The notes under the pieces were generated by a model. That model had not been told where the DNA came from. It did not search any database and saw nothing but the letters and a program-made list of their open reading frames with translations. This document shows positions 36,588 through 48,045 of a DNA stretch of 64,000 nt, piece after piece (positions within the stretch are counted from its first letter, which is position 1; each line of letters starts with the position of its first letter). Source of the stretch: Ursus arctos. Lineage: Eukaryota; Chordata; Mammalia; Carnivora; Ursidae. The stretch spans positions 19,278,001-19,342,000 of the forward strand of contig NW_026623008.1 in NCBI RefSeq assembly GCF_023065955.2, in the 5' to 3' direction. Made by a program: the position numbers and the translations under genes.

Positions 36588-36764
36588 TGGGGCACCTGGG
36601 TGGCTCAGTGGGCTAAGTGGCTGCCTTCGGCTTAGGTCATGATCCCATGTGGTCGTTGGGCTCTCTGCTCAGCAGGGAGCCTGCTTCTCCCTCTCCCTCT
36701 GCCTGCCGCTCTGCCTGCTTGTGCTCTCGCTGTCTCTGTCAAAATAATAAATAAAATCTTTAAA

Positions 36765-36796
<32 letters not shown>

Positions 36797-36829
36797 AAAG
36801 AAAGAGAAAGAAAGAAAGAAAGAAAGAAA

Positions 36830-36870
<41 letters not shown>

Positions 36871-36929
36871 AGGAGAAAGAAAGAAAGAAAGAAAGAGAAA
36901 GAAGGAAAGAAAAAGAAAGAAGGAAAAAG

Positions 36930-36968
<39 letters not shown>

Positions 36969-36972
36969 GAAA

Positions 36973-37033
<61 letters not shown>

Positions 37034-37037
37034 AGGA
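36588..37037 (+). mobile_element. CAN-SINE whose tail expanded to ~270 bp of (GAAA)n
   Basis: Forward SINE body to about 36760, then nearly pure GAAA-type purine repeat. The whole unit is flanked by the perfect 12-bp duplication AAGTTCCAGTTG at 36576-36587 and 37038-37049, showing that the microsatellite lies inside the insertion. Confidence 0.95.
36766..37037 (+). repeat. (GAAA)n microsatellite
   Basis: About 270 bp of GAAA with GGAA, GAGAAA and AAAAG variants. All bases are A or G. Open frames on both strands here are artefacts. Confidence 0.97.
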
Positions 37038-37509
37038 AAGTTCCAGTTGCTTCATACCCTTGCCAATCTTTGGTATTATTAGTCTTTTTAGCTTTAGTCA
37101 TTCTAGTGGGTGGGAAGAGGTTTCCTTTTGTGGTTTGAATTTGCATTTCTCTAATGACTAATGATGCTGAGTATCTTTTCATGTGCTTCCTAGTTATTCC
37201 TATATATTTTTGTCTGTTCGAACCTTTTGCCCTATTCTAAAATTAAGTTATCTTGTAGACTGTAAAGGATTTGTCATATGTTCTAGTGCGACAGCTTTGT
37301 CAGATCCCTGTATTGTGAATATTCCAATCTGAGACGACATTTTATTTGAAGAGCAGCTTTTAATTTTGATAAAATACAGTTTATTTCTCAAATTCTAATT
37401 TTGTTTGATGTTTTCCTATCCAAGGAGGTTTGGCTTGGTTTTGTTTTTCCTAGCTAATGGTCACAAAGATTTTCTTTTAAGGGAAATCCAAAATTGTAAA
37501 GGAAATTGT

Positions 37510-37700
37510 CCTGACAGACACTGAGCCCTTGGCACCAAGCACTGTGCCAAATCATCAGAGTGACCACCAGGAGGCAAATTATCATCTCCACTCAAAAGAT
37601 GAGGAAATTAGACAATTTACTCAAGGGCCCAGAGCTAGGAAGGGACGGAGTTGGGATTAGATTCAGGTCTAGGCTGGAATTCCCTGCTCCCAACATTTAC
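37510..37700 (-). mobile_element. MIR SINE inserted in the old L1
   Basis: Antisense MIR: ACTGAGCCCTTGGCACCAAG, then AAAGATGAGGAAATTAGACA, then GGGCCCAGAGCTAGGAAGGG. Confidence 0.7.
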
Positions 37701-37894
37701 TGCTTTCCTACCTTCCTAATTCTAAACCCAAGTAGTGTTTAATCTGGCAATTTTAAAGATCTGTAAGGTTTTTACTGGAATTGCATTAGGTCTATAACTT
37801 AATTTGAGAAGAATTAACATTTTGACAATATTGAGTCTTCCAATTCATGAACACAGTGTATCTTCACCTCTTGAGGTTTTAGTTGTATTTGTTT

Positions 37895-37997
37895 AAGAGT
37901 TTATTTTTAAGTACTCTACCTCAGTGTGGGGCTCGAACTCACAACCCCAAGATCAAGAGTCACACACTCCAATGACTGAGCCAGCCAGGCGCTCCCA
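37895..37997 (-). mobile_element. Old CAN-SINE fragment
   Basis: Reverse head: GTACTCTACCTCAGTGTGGG, then GCTCGAACTCACAACCCCAA and ACTGAGCCAGCCAGGCGCTC. Confidence 0.85.
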
Positions 37998-38169
37998 TCT
38001 GTTGAGATTTTATTTAATTTTGTAGACGTCGGTGTTCAGGTCTTGCATATCTTTTGTTGACTTTATCCTTAAGAATTTAATATTTTGAATAATGTTGTCA
38101 ATGGCATTGCTTCTTAAATTTCAATTTCCAATTATGTGTTGCCAATATAAAAAAATGCGATTGATTGTT

Positions 38170-38360
38170 ATTTTTTAAAGATTTTAATTATTTATTTGAG
38201 AGAGAGAGAGAGCACAAGCAGGGGAAGCGGCGGAGGAAGAGGGAGAAGCAGTCTTCCCTGCTGAGCAGAGAGCCAGACATGGGACTCAATCCCAGGACCC
38301 CAGGATCATGATCCGAGCCAAAGGCAGACGCATAACTGAACGAACCACCCAGGTGCCCCC
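38170..38360 (-). mobile_element. CAN-SINE inserted in the old L1
   Basis: Reverse copy from TTTAAAGATTTTAATTATTT to AACCACCCAGGTGCCCC. Target duplication not clear. Confidence 0.88.
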
Positions 38361-38564
38361 AATTGAGTTTTATATATTGACTGTATACTCTGCTATTTTG
38401 CTGAACTTATTAGTTCTAAGAGCTCTTTTTGTAGATTCCTTAGGATTTTCCACATAGACAATCTTGTCCTCTGCAAATAAAGATAGTTTTATCTATTCCT
38501 TTCCGATTTGTATGCATTTCATTTCTTTTTCTTGCCTATTGCATTGATTAGAATCTTTGGTACG

Positions 38565-38612
38565 CTGTATGGTGACTAACATAATATAATAAAAAATCAT
38601 TATAAAAAAAAA
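38565..38612 (+). mobile_element. Ultra-short (48-bp) LINE-1 3'-end insertion
   Basis: The insert CTGTATGGTGACTAACATAA plus an A-rich tail equals the extreme 3' end of the L1 at 18439-20639 (reverse complement near 18450-18490). It is flanked by a perfect 14-bp duplication, GAATCTTTGGTACG, at 38551-38564 and 38613-38626. Confidence 0.92.
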
Positions 38613-39299
38613 GAATCTTTGGTACGATATGAAATTTAAAAACATTTTGCTTTGTTCTCAATCTTAGGGGAAAAGCACTCAGTCTTTCACCATTATGTAT
38701 GATGTTATCTGTGGGTTTTTCTTAGGTGTCCTTTATCAAGCTAAAGAAGTTGCTTCTCTTCCTAGTTTGCTGAGAGTTTTTATCATGAATGGGTTTCGGA
38801 TTTTGTCAAATGCTTTTTCTGTACCCATTGAGATGATCGTATGTTTTTTGCTGTTTTTGTTGTTTTAGTCTATTGATGTAATGATTATATAGGTTGATTT
38901 CAGATGTTTAACTTTGCATTACTGAGATACACAGCTATTCTGGTTATCTATTTCTTCTCAAATGCACTTTGGTCATTTGTGTCTTTCAAGGAATTTGCCC
39001 ATTTCATCTAGGTTGTTGGCATCTAATTTACTGACATCAAGTTGTTCATAATATTCCCTTATTATTTTAATGTCTGTGGTATGTATAGTGATGTCCCTGG
39101 AATGTTTCTCATTCCAGATATCAGTAATTCATGTCTTCTCTTTTTTTCCTGATCAATCGGCTAGAGATTTATCAGTTTTACTGATACTCTCAACTTTTTG
39201 GATTGTTTTTGGATTGTTTTTCTGTTTTCTATTTCATTGATTTTGGCTTTTAAAATCTGCAAGGTTTATCCTTCCTCCACTGCAAGCTGACTAAAATGC

Positions 39300-40140
39300 C
39301 GACACTGCCTCATTCTCGTAAGTCGCTAGTAGAAGTGCCTGACCTTTCTGGAAGACAACAAAGCAATAATAAAACGTTTAAAATGTGTATAAAATGCTCA
39401 TTCTCTTTGCTTCTGAAATACTACTTTGAGGAACTTACATAGCGGTGTACTGGAAAATATGGAACAACCGACAGAGGCAGGGAGAACAGCCCTTGATTCG
39501 TAGCCTTTACTGATTTTGTGATATAAATGTCCCCACAATGGCCATTTTCAAGCTACTAACATACGTGTGTAGCTGGGAAGAGATGTCGACAGGTGGCTCT
39601 CAGGAGCCGGTACAAATAGGCTCCAGATTACCACTGAATTTATGTTAAGGAAAAACTTAGGAATAAATATAAGAAATTATGTACAAGTATATCCCACAGC
39701 GTTATTTTATTGGTGGGAAATTGGTCAAACTTAAATATGCACCAGAGAGGCAAAAAATGCATTATGGTGTAGCTATGTGATGATATTTTATACAGACATG
39801 AATAAAATTTTGTTTAGGAAAACTGAGAACATAGGGAAATATTTATGATATAATGTTTTAAGAAGGAAATGTAATATAGTATAAGATCAATTTATCTTTT
39901 AAATTTTGTATGTATAAGAAAAAAACCCCAAATGATAAACCAAATATTAACAATGATTCTTCTTTGTATTTTTAATGTTTTTAAAGATTTATTTATTTGA
40001 GAGAGAGAACACAAGCGGGGGTGGGGGGAGAGAAGAAGAGGGAGAGAGAGAAGCAGACACCCTGCCAAGCAGGGAGCCCGCTTTGTATTTTTTGAATACT
40101 TGACAAACTTTCTAAAAGGAAGCTATAAATCTAGAAAGAA
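39300..40140 (+). mobile_element. Old LINE-1 3' region with nested truncated SINE
   Basis: AT-rich DNA with forward L1 3'-end phrases (ATGGTGTAGCTATGTGATGA, ATATAATGTTTTAAGAAGGA). Family call by pattern memory only. Confidence 0.45.
39974..40080 (-). mobile_element. 5'-truncated CAN-SINE
   Basis: Reverse copy stopping at AGCAGGGAGCCCG, lacking the tRNA head. The 12-bp duplication CTTTGTATTTTT is at 39962-39973 and 40081-40092. Confidence 0.9.
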
Positions 40141-40727
40141 AAGAAAAGAAAAGAAAAGCCACAAACTCCTAAGTAAAAAGAGTTGTGTGTGTGGCTTTCA
40201 GAGCCCAGTCGTGCCCTAAGCATGTGTCCCAAGAGTGGAAGGGGTAGGGAGATCCAGAAGTAGCTGACTGTTCCTACGACCACAGCCCTACAGAGCCACC
40301 TTCCTTCCTTCAGGATCTCAAAGCGCAGTCTTGACTAATCTCTAGGGCCTTCGTAAGGACACTATGGCAAAAAGAAAATGATTTACTGATCTCCAACCAA
40401 GAAACTAGAAAGCCTGAGTAGGGACAGGCAAGTGTTCTAAAAAGCATGTTTTAGAAAATGAAATAAAAAAAAAAAAGAAAAATGAAATTCATTTATTATG
40501 CTGTACATTGCAGTGGTGTTGGCATCTGCTCATTTGTCAGTCAACAAACATTTCCTGGGCATCTACCCAGCATCTAATTTTTTGAAAGAAAAAATTATGA
40601 CTTTGGTTTGGTGTTTCTTAAAAAGCAATCTCTCTGTTCCTTCCTCCCATTTACCACATGCTAAGCACTTTACTAGAGGCTTTAAAGGCTTTTGCTCATT
40701 TAAATATTAAAAAAACAAAACAAAACA

Positions 40728-40820
40728 GGGGACGCCTGGCTGGCTCAGTCAGTAGAGCATGTGACTCTTGATCTTGGGGTTGTAAGTTCAAGCCCCACAT
40801 TGGGTGTAGGGATTACTTAA
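40728..40820 (+). mobile_element. Old-type CAN-SINE fragment
   Basis: Head GGGGACGCCTGGCTGGCTCA and body CTTGGGGTTGTAAGTTCAAG, ending in AAAATAAAATATTTAA, which served as target for the next SINE. Confidence 0.88.
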
Positions 40821-40835
40821 AAATAAAATATTTAA

Positions 40836-41045
40836 GGGATGCCTGGGTGGTGCAGTCGTTAAGCGTCTGCCTTCGGCTCAGGGCATGATCCCAGTGTTCT
40901 GGGATCAAGCCCCATATCGGGCTCCTCCGCTAGGAGCCTGCTTCTTCCTCTCCCACTCCCCTTGCTTGTGTTCCCTCTCTCGCTGGCTGTCTCCCTCTCT
41001 GTCAAATAAATAAATAAAATCTTTAAAATAAAATGAAATAAAATA
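40836..41045 (+). mobile_element. CAN-SINE inserted into the tail of an older SINE
   Basis: Full-length copy with the 15-bp duplication AAATAAAATATTTAA at 40821-40835 and 41046-41060, that is, in the A/T-rich tail of the preceding element. Confidence 0.92.
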
Positions 41046-41164
41046 AAATAAAATATTTAAAAAGAAACAGCAAAGGAGATATGAATATTTCCATCTACAT
41101 ATGACAAAAAACTGAAATGTCAGGGAACTTAAATCAAGTGATATATTAAAGAACTCAACTGTCT

Positions 41165-41365
41165 TTTTTTTTTTTTTAAAGATTTTATTTATTTATTCGA
41201 CAGAGATAGAGACAGCCAGCGAGAGAGGGAACACAAGCAGGGGGAGTGGGAGAGGAAGAAGCAGGCTCCCAGCAGAGGAGCCTGATGTGGGGCTCGATCC
41301 CATAACGCCGGGATCACGCCCTGAGCCGAAGGCAGATGCTTAACCGCTGTGCCACCCAGGCGCCC
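41165..41365 (-). mobile_element. CAN-SINE (young)
   Basis: Full-length reverse copy with the perfect 11-bp duplication CTCAACTGTCT at 41154-41164 and 41366-41376. Confidence 0.95.
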
Positions 41366-41746
41366 CTCAACTGTCTCTTTTAAAAAGATGCATGTGTTTT
41401 TAAACATCTCTGAAATTGTTATGTGTCTTAGAACAAGTAATAAAGCTCATGCCACGGTCTAAAAAAAAAAAGAACTTAAATCTCTTAATCAATAGTTCAT
41501 TTTTATTGAGTGCTTACCCAGTGCCAACCACTGTACCAAATGCTTTATAAGTATTAGTGCCTTTACTTACTTGCCTATGGAGTGAAGTCTTTGATTATAT
41601 TCATTTTACTTAGGAATATGAGGTTAAATTATTTGTGAGGTTAAATTACCTACTCAAGGTCATCCTGTTGGAAAATAGTAATGCTGGTACCAGCACTGGA
41701 CTTGGCATTTGAAGACTTGTGTTCAAATCTTGTTTTTATTTTATTA

Positions 41747-41942
41747 TTTCCTAAGATTTTACTTATTTATTTGAGAGAGAGAGAGAGAGAGATAGCAAGA
41801 GAGAGCAGAACAGGAAGGAGGGGCAGAGAGAAGAAGTTTCCCCGCTGCACAGGGAGCCGGTCCCTGGGCTCGATCCTGGGACCCTGAGATCATGACCTGA
41901 GCTGAAGGCAGATGCTCAACTGACTGAGTCACCCAGGTGCCC
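41747..41942 (-). mobile_element. CAN-SINE
   Basis: Reverse copy from AAGATTTTACTTATTTATTT to ACTGAGTCACCCAGGTGCCCC, inserted in MIR-like DNA. Confidence 0.88.
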
Positions 41943-42018
41943 CTCAGGATTGTTTTAAAGGCATAAAAGGGCTTTGTATACCTCTAAAGCACTGTGTATA
42001 TGTATTATCATTCAATCA

Positions 42019-42222
42019 GGGGGCGCCTGGGTGGCACAGCGGATAAGCGTCTGCCTTCGGCTCAGGGCGTGATCCCGGCGTTATGGGATTGAGCCCCACA
42101 TCAGGCTCCTCTGCTATGAGCCTGCTTCTTCCTCTCCCACTCCCCCTGCTTGTGTTCCCTCTCTCGCTGGCTGTCTCTATCTCTGTCGAATAAATAAATA
42201 AAATCTTAAAAAAAAAAAAACA
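42019..42222 (+). mobile_element. CAN-SINE (young, ursid-type)
   Basis: Full-length forward copy nearly identical in sequence to that at 35190-35395, with an AATAAATAAATAAAATC tail and an A run. I could not see a target duplication. Confidence 0.93.
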
Positions 42223-42379
42223 AACCATTGTCGATCACCAATTGTGTCCAGGGCATATACTGGAGGTACTGGGACGCTGCATACGTAAATGACTTGTTGC
42301 CACTGAAAAGTGCCTTATAGAAAAGAGATGAGATATAAATATAAATAAGAACCACAGATACAAAGGAACCCCACTCTTA

Positions 42380-42640
42380 CAAATAGATTGGGCTCTGGAA
42401 TCCAGACAAACCCAGGTTTGAAACCTTGACTCCACCATGCACTAGCTGGGGGACTTTGGGCAAATTATCCAACATTTCCAAACCTTGGCTTTTTTCCTCT
42501 GTCATCCCCTCCCTGTATATTATACCCACTTTGCAGAGGTGTTTCAGAGGACTGAGTTAATTAAATAAATTAAATGAAGTTCCAGCATCATGTTTGGCAC
42601 AGAGCAGATGTTCAATCAGTGGTAATTATTTTATTTTTTA
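42380..42640 (+). mobile_element. MIR SINE
   Basis: Forward MIR phrases: GATTGGGCTCTGGAATCCAG, GGGGACTTTGGGCAAATTAT, ATGTTTGGCACAGAGCAGAT. Confidence 0.75.
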
Positions 42641-42649
42641 AGTGCTGTG

Positions 42650-43000
42650 GGCAATGTCCCTTCTGAGTCTATTTCCTCCTCTTCCTGAGCAGGCAGCTAG
42701 ACTACATTTCCCAAATTCCCTTGCTGTGAGGTGTGGCCATGTGACAGAGTTCTAGCCAATGGGATGTGAACAGACATACTCTGTCCACCAGATCCTCCTC
42801 CCCATGCCCTTTCTTCTTCCTAGAGTTTGACAGCTTGGCCACTTTGGGAGCCATGTAGTGAAGATGGACAGAGCCATGAGATGGCAGGAGCCTGGGTTAT
42901 TGAATCACTGCTAAAAAGAAGGTCACATGTCAATCAGGGACACTTCCTTGGATTTTACATTAGCAGGAAATAAAACCTGTTTTGTGGGTTTGTTTGTTAT
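42650..43000 (+). mobile_element. Old interspersed repeat, family not assigned
   Basis: The phrases GACTACATTTCCCAAATTCC and TCTAGCCAATGGGATGTGAA recur in mammalian genomes as part of a high-copy old element. I recognise the phrases but cannot name the family reliably. Confidence 0.4.
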
Positions 43001-43839
43001 GGCACCAAATACTCCCCCAAGGGATCCATGAAGAGTGCATTCTCATTTTTGGCGATCCCTAGCCTCCAAGCCTCCCAGGACCTGTCTTTGTGCACCTGAG
43101 AAGTCCACACAGAGGGCCTAGCCAGGGTAGTACTCTTCACTCCAAAGGAGTGGCTCTTCATGCCCTGCGCTCCCACTAAGTAGACACGGATTATCGAATG
43201 ATAAAAAAGCCAAGGACTAATCTCTGCATTTAGCGTGTTGGATAGTCACCCTGACCCAGGACTCCTGGAGGCATATGATTCCAACCTAAAAAATTAAGGC
43301 TCTGATAATAACATTTTGGGGGTGGCAGGTTTCCAGAGGAAAAAACTCTGAATGGGATGGTGGTGGGCCTCCCAAACCGTATTCCCATGAAGTCCACTTG
43401 CTCCCCCAGTAACTAAACTCTCCTGCTCACAAACTTCATATGATTGTCTTTCCAAGTTTCCTTCCAATCCCATCTTCTCCAGAAAAGCCTTTCTTAACCA
43501 TTAGAGTTCAATCACTTGCTTTTCTTTTTGTTGCTTGCAACACTCATTTGATCATTGCTTTCCCCTCTTTTTTCTTATTCTTTCTTTACTATTTTCGTAG
43601 CTCTATGAGCTACTTTTCTTAACTCTCTGAGACAGGGAAAAATGAAGGAGTGAAGTGGAAGAGAAGGTGTCCCATGGAGAAATCATCAGAACGCAGAAGC
43701 AGAGTTATTGTCCCAGGCCATCACTTACCAGCTGTGTGACATTAGGCAAGTCACTTTCCTTTCTGGACCTCAGGTCCCCATCTGAAATGAGGAATTAAGA
43801 CCCAACCAATGGCTCTGTTTGTTTGAAAACCATTAAAGC

Positions 43840-43880
43840 AACAAACAAACCAACAAAAACAAACAAACAAACCAAAAACC
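43840..43880 (+). repeat. (CAAA)n simple repeat
   Basis: About 40 bases of CAAA/ACAAACC units. Confidence 0.9.
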
Positions 43881-44149
43881 CATTAAAACCAATAAAGTGT
43901 TATTTTTTCCTTTTCTAGCCCTGTGAACTACAACCAAACCACTTTGCCGATGGGAGCAATGGAAAGAGTGGCAGAGATTTGAAGTCAGTTAGAGCTAGAC
44001 TGAGATCTCAAAATCCACAGCTCATTAGCTGTGTGACCTTAGGTAAATCGCTGTCCCTTTCTGAGCCTGAGTGATGCTGCTTCTCCCTCTCCTTTTTCCT
44101 CTTCCCCTACATCCTCCTATTCCTTTTGTTTCTATTCTTCTTTTAATTT

Positions 44150-45440
44150 TTGAAATCAGATGTACTGTTCTAATTTTCATATAATAACACACACCCATTT
44201 AAAGTATACAGTCGGATGAGTTTTGATAAATATATTCACCCATGCAAAAACACCTCAGCAAAGAAATGGAACAATTACATTAGCTCCCCAAATTCTTTCA
44301 TGTTCTCTTGCTGTCAATCTCTCTACTCCCAGAAAATCACTGATATGCTTTCTGTTATATAGGTTTGCCTGTTCTAAAATTTCAGTAAAGGGAATAATAC
44401 AGTATGTACTCATTATTGCCTGGCTTCCCTCATTAGCATAATGGTGTCGAGATTCATCCCTACTGCTGCAGAAATCAGTTCAGTTTGTTGCTGAGCAGTA
44501 TTTCGTTGCATTAATATGCCACAATTCATTTATCCATTTACCTGCTGATGGATATTTGGGTTATTTCCAATTTGGGGCCATGACGAATAAAACTGCTGTA
44601 CACACTCATTTACAAGACTTTTTTTGTAGACATATGTTTTTGTTTATCTTGGGTAAATATCTAGGAGTGGAATTGCTGGGTAATAAGTTATGTTTCATTT
44701 TATAAGAAACTACCAGGCACCTGGGTGGCTCAGTCGATTAAGCTCAGGTCTTGATCCCAGGGTCTTGGGATGGAGCCCGCATCAGGCTCCTTGCTCGACG
44801 GGAAGCCTGCTTCTCCCTCTGCCTGCTCTGACTGCCACTCCCCCTGCTCGTGCTCTCTCTCTCTCTCCAACAAATTGAATAAGAAATCTTAAAAAAAATA
44901 AATTAAAAAAAAGAAGGGGAGAAGATTTTAACATTGATGAAGTCTAATTTATCAAGTTTTTCTTTTATGGTTAATTTTCTTTTTTTGTTCTGAGAAAGCT
45001 TTCTCTATCCAAGGTTTCAAAGATTTTTTTCTGTTTTCTTGCCAAAGTTTTCACTTTTATGATTATGTCTATGATCCACTTCAAATTAATTTTTTTGTAT
45101 GGTGTGAGATAAGGGTTGAGTTTTTTTTCCCTCATGTATATCAAATTGTTTCTGCACCGTTTTTTGGAAAAAGACTTCCTTTTCTAGCACTGTTGTTGAA
45201 AATCAGTTGACCGTATATGTGTGCCTCTGTTCCCAAACTCTACTCTATTGGTCTATGTCTTTATAATACCTCACGGTTTTGATTACCGTAGCTTTATAGT
45301 TAGTCTTGATATCGGGTAGTTTAAGTCCTCCTCGCTTGCATATTTTTGTATTTTTACTTCTTGGATTTTGTGCAGTTTTACTATGATGGGATTCTTCTTT
45401 TTTTAATATTGGCCCAGGAATAGACTTACTGGGCCCTAGG
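44150..45440 (-). mobile_element. Old LINE-1 (L1M-like) with nested SINE
   Basis: Antisense L1 series: GATGAGTTTTGATAAATATA, CACAATTCATTTATCCATTT, AGGAGTGGAATTGCTGGGTA, then TATGGTGTGAGATAAGGGTT. It parallels the L1 copies at 18439 and 35970. Confidence 0.8.
44712..44915 (+). mobile_element. CAN-SINE inserted in old L1
   Basis: Forward head GCACCTGGGTGGCTCAGTCG, then a CT-rich body and an A-rich tail. A moderately old copy. Confidence 0.85.
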
Positions 45441-45449
45441 CTAGAGCCA

Positions 45450-45760
45450 AAATGAATTTGACTGTGTACTGCCAGTAGCTCTCCAGAATGGCTGCACTAA
45501 CCGAACATTCCCACTGGAGCCCCTATAGTCCTCCCATTTTGGCCAACACTTAGCATTACCTGGCTTTCTAATTTTTGCCAGTCTAATATAATAACCTGAT
45601 ATTTCCAAGCAGCTTTATTGGGATAAAAGTGACATGTAATAAACTGCACAGAGAATGATTAGACGAGTTCTGACATTGTACACACCTGTGAAACCATCTT
45701 CACGAATCAATAATGAATGTGTTCTTTACCTACAAAAGCTTCCTTGTGCCCCATTGAGTC
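45450..45760 (-). mobile_element. Old LINE-1 3' fragment
   Basis: Antisense phrases GCTGCACTAACCGAACATTC and, after a junction near 45600, AGCTTTATTGGGATAAAAGT and CACACCTGTGAAACCATCTT, typical of L1M. Confidence 0.65.
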
Positions 45761-45771
45761 TGAGCTTTTTC

Positions 45772-45974
45772 TTTTTTTTCTTTTCTTTTTTTTTTTAAGA
45801 TTTTATTTATTTGACAGAGAGCCAGCGAGAGAGGGAACACAAGTAGGGGGAGTGGGAGAGGAAGAAGCAGGCTCCCAGTGGAGGAGCCCAACGTGGGGCT
45901 CGATCCCAGGAACCTGGGATCACGCCCTGAGCCAAAGGCAGACGCTCAACGACTGAGCCACCCAGGCGCCCCCA
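45772..45974 (-). mobile_element. CAN-SINE (young)
   Basis: Reverse copy from TTTTTAAGATTTTATTTATT to GAGCCACCCAGGCGCCCC. The short duplication GAGCTTTTTC is at 45762-45771 and 45975-45984. Confidence 0.93.
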
Positions 45975-46089
45975 GAGCTTTTTCATCTGCAAAATGCAGC
46001 TCAGCTTTGAGGACATAGGGTGTGAGCCTCGCTTGAGCTCTGGCCCACAGAGGGGACTGGGGAAATGGAGATAGTATGACGGAACCACA

Positions 46090-46260
46090 CAGCAGGGTAG
46101 TTAAGGGTATAGGCCCTGGAGCCAGACTGCCTGGGTTCAAACGCATCTCTGCTATTTGTTACTTGGACAATTTATTCTATGAATCATCTTCTTCTGTAAA
46201 ATGGGAATGATAATGTGGTACATACCTCAAAGGATTGTTATGAGGATTAAGAGTTAATAT
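46090..46260 (+). mobile_element. MIR SINE
   Basis: Forward MIR: GGTATAGGCCCTGGAGCCAG, ACTGCCTGGGTTCAAACGCA, TCTGTAAAATGGGAATGATA in order. Confidence 0.88.
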
Positions 46261-46747
46261 GCATGAAAATTTTTTTCCCCTGTCACAGGTAATTGAAGGA
46301 CTTTAGCTAGACTTTTTTGAAATTCTGAAAATATTCATTAGCACCTTCTCCGACATGTAGGGGTTTGGGACTTCGGCTTGGTAACCTCTGAGCTAAATGT
46401 GGTCTCTCAGTGGTCTCTAGGAACTTACAATCGGGTCCTGTAAGGTCTAGGATGCAAGGGGCGGTGGTAATTCTCGGAGTGACCACAAGGGGGAATAGGA
46501 GTTCACTCTTGCGAACTGTGAGAACAATTCAATATTCTTTTAATCTACCCACTTGGAAATAACAATATTGATATCTGAGCAACTAGCTCCTTCTTAGTAT
46601 GTCACATCCAGGGCTTATGTGAGTGACTCATTGCTAGTATTTTGTCCTTCCCGAGTCTCTGTGGTTGAGCACCATAATGAACATATGGACAGAAGAACTA
46701 ACAAATAGCCTTTTGGAGAATAACCTGTTGAATAAGGAGCAGCAGCA

Positions 46748-46775
46748 ACAGGAGGAGGAGGAGGAGGAGGAAGAG
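46748..46775 (+). repeat. (AGG)n simple repeat
   Basis: About eight AGG/GGA units after AGCAGCAGCAACAGG. Confidence 0.9.
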
Positions 46776-46990
46776 CCAACATTTATTGATGCACACTTTG
46801 CATTGGGCGCTCAATGTACTGGGCACTCAAACTTCTAAGTGTTTTTCATTAGCTTATCCTATAAGGTAGGTATTCTTATCATCTTATTTCTCCACTTCGA
46901 AGATAAGAAAATTGAAAAAAAAAATAAAGATAAGAAAATTGACACCCAGAGAGGTTAGGAAACTTGCCAAAGGTCATGTAGTCATTAGAG
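46776..46990 (-). mobile_element. MIR SINE with internal duplication
   Basis: Antisense MIR (ATCCTATAAGGTAGGTATTC, CCCAGAGAGGTTAGGAAACT). The phrase AAGATAAGAAAATTGA occurs twice, at about 46901 and 46927, separated by an A-rich spacer. Confidence 0.8.
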
Positions 46991-48045
46991 GGATTTATGG
47001 TTAATTTAGGGAATCCTAGGGTAGGAGAGAAAAAAAAGAGAGAGCATATTTTGGTGAAGGTCTTTTTGTCTCTTACCTCCTTTTGCCACTCGAGATGACA
47101 CTACTAAAAGTTGTACAAATTGGCCAATGAGTCAACCAGATACGTAGATAAACACCAAAAATAAGAGTTCCCACCAATTGATCTTAACCTAGTCAGCCTA
47201 TTGTGCAGTCTTCACCAAGACAGAAACATGGAATTTGGCGTTCGAAGAGGCATCAAGACCTGGTGGAAAGGGCACACCTTTGGAGTAAAAGTGACTGGGT
47301 TCAACTTCTGAGTCTTCCAATTGCTATGTGACTTTGGATAAACTACCCAGCATCTCTAAGCCTGTTTATTCAGGTATAAAAAAATTAAATACATATACCT
47401 TATTCATAGAGAGTTTATGAGGTATAAACGACCTAGCTTTCGTACAAGCATCCAAGAGTTTCTAGCATATAGTAGGAACTAAGAACACGCTTAGCTGGGT
47501 GCCTGGAGGACCTCAGAAGGAGACCCTGGGACAAGGATTCCTGGATAAGAGATTTATTAAAGAAGTGTTCTGAGAAGCCAGGAAGGGCATAGGGAAAGCA
47601 GGACAAGAAAGAAGCAGCAGCCAAGCAAAAATGAGATTTCAGGCAGTCCCACCGAGGGCAGCTTAATCCCTCAGGGAACTCAGGATAGTAAATTCTACGG
47701 AGACAAGCAAACTGCGCTTTCAGACTCTCACATCCGATTAGTCATTTGCGGCAACTAGGGAAGACGGAGGGGTCAAAGCCGTTCTGGTAGCCTGAGGACC
47801 GTCCTCCCTCAGAAGAGCCCCAGGTTCTGGTTATTGGAAGCAAAAGCAAACAGCAACCGAGGGAGGGCTGGGATGGACTTGTAAGAGATCTGAGAGGATC
47901 TGGAATGAGCAAGAATAAAACCCGCCACAGGGTTTGGGTTTTTTCCCTCCTTTTAGAAAAGCTGGGCTCAACTCCTTGCTTTGCCACTTACCAAGATCAA
48001 ATGGAGCAATATAATGAAAGCCTTCTAAAGTTAAAATGTTAGATG

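Larger units (their letters stand above)
35970..39290 (-). mobile_element. Old LINE-1 (L1M-like) with nested insertions
   Basis: Antisense L1 phrases in order: TACTGAGGTTTGATTTACAT, then TGAATCCATTTGCCTGTTGA, TTGCATTTCTCTAATGACTA, AACATTTTGACAATATTGAG and CATTTCATCTAGGTTGTTGG. Interrupted by elements listed at 36588, 37510, 37895, 38170 and 38565. Confidence 0.8.

Noticed and set aside
36639..37182. Long lysine/glutamate-rich or serine/phenylalanine-rich frames on both strands
   Set aside because: They are translations of the (GAAA)n microsatellite and a SINE.
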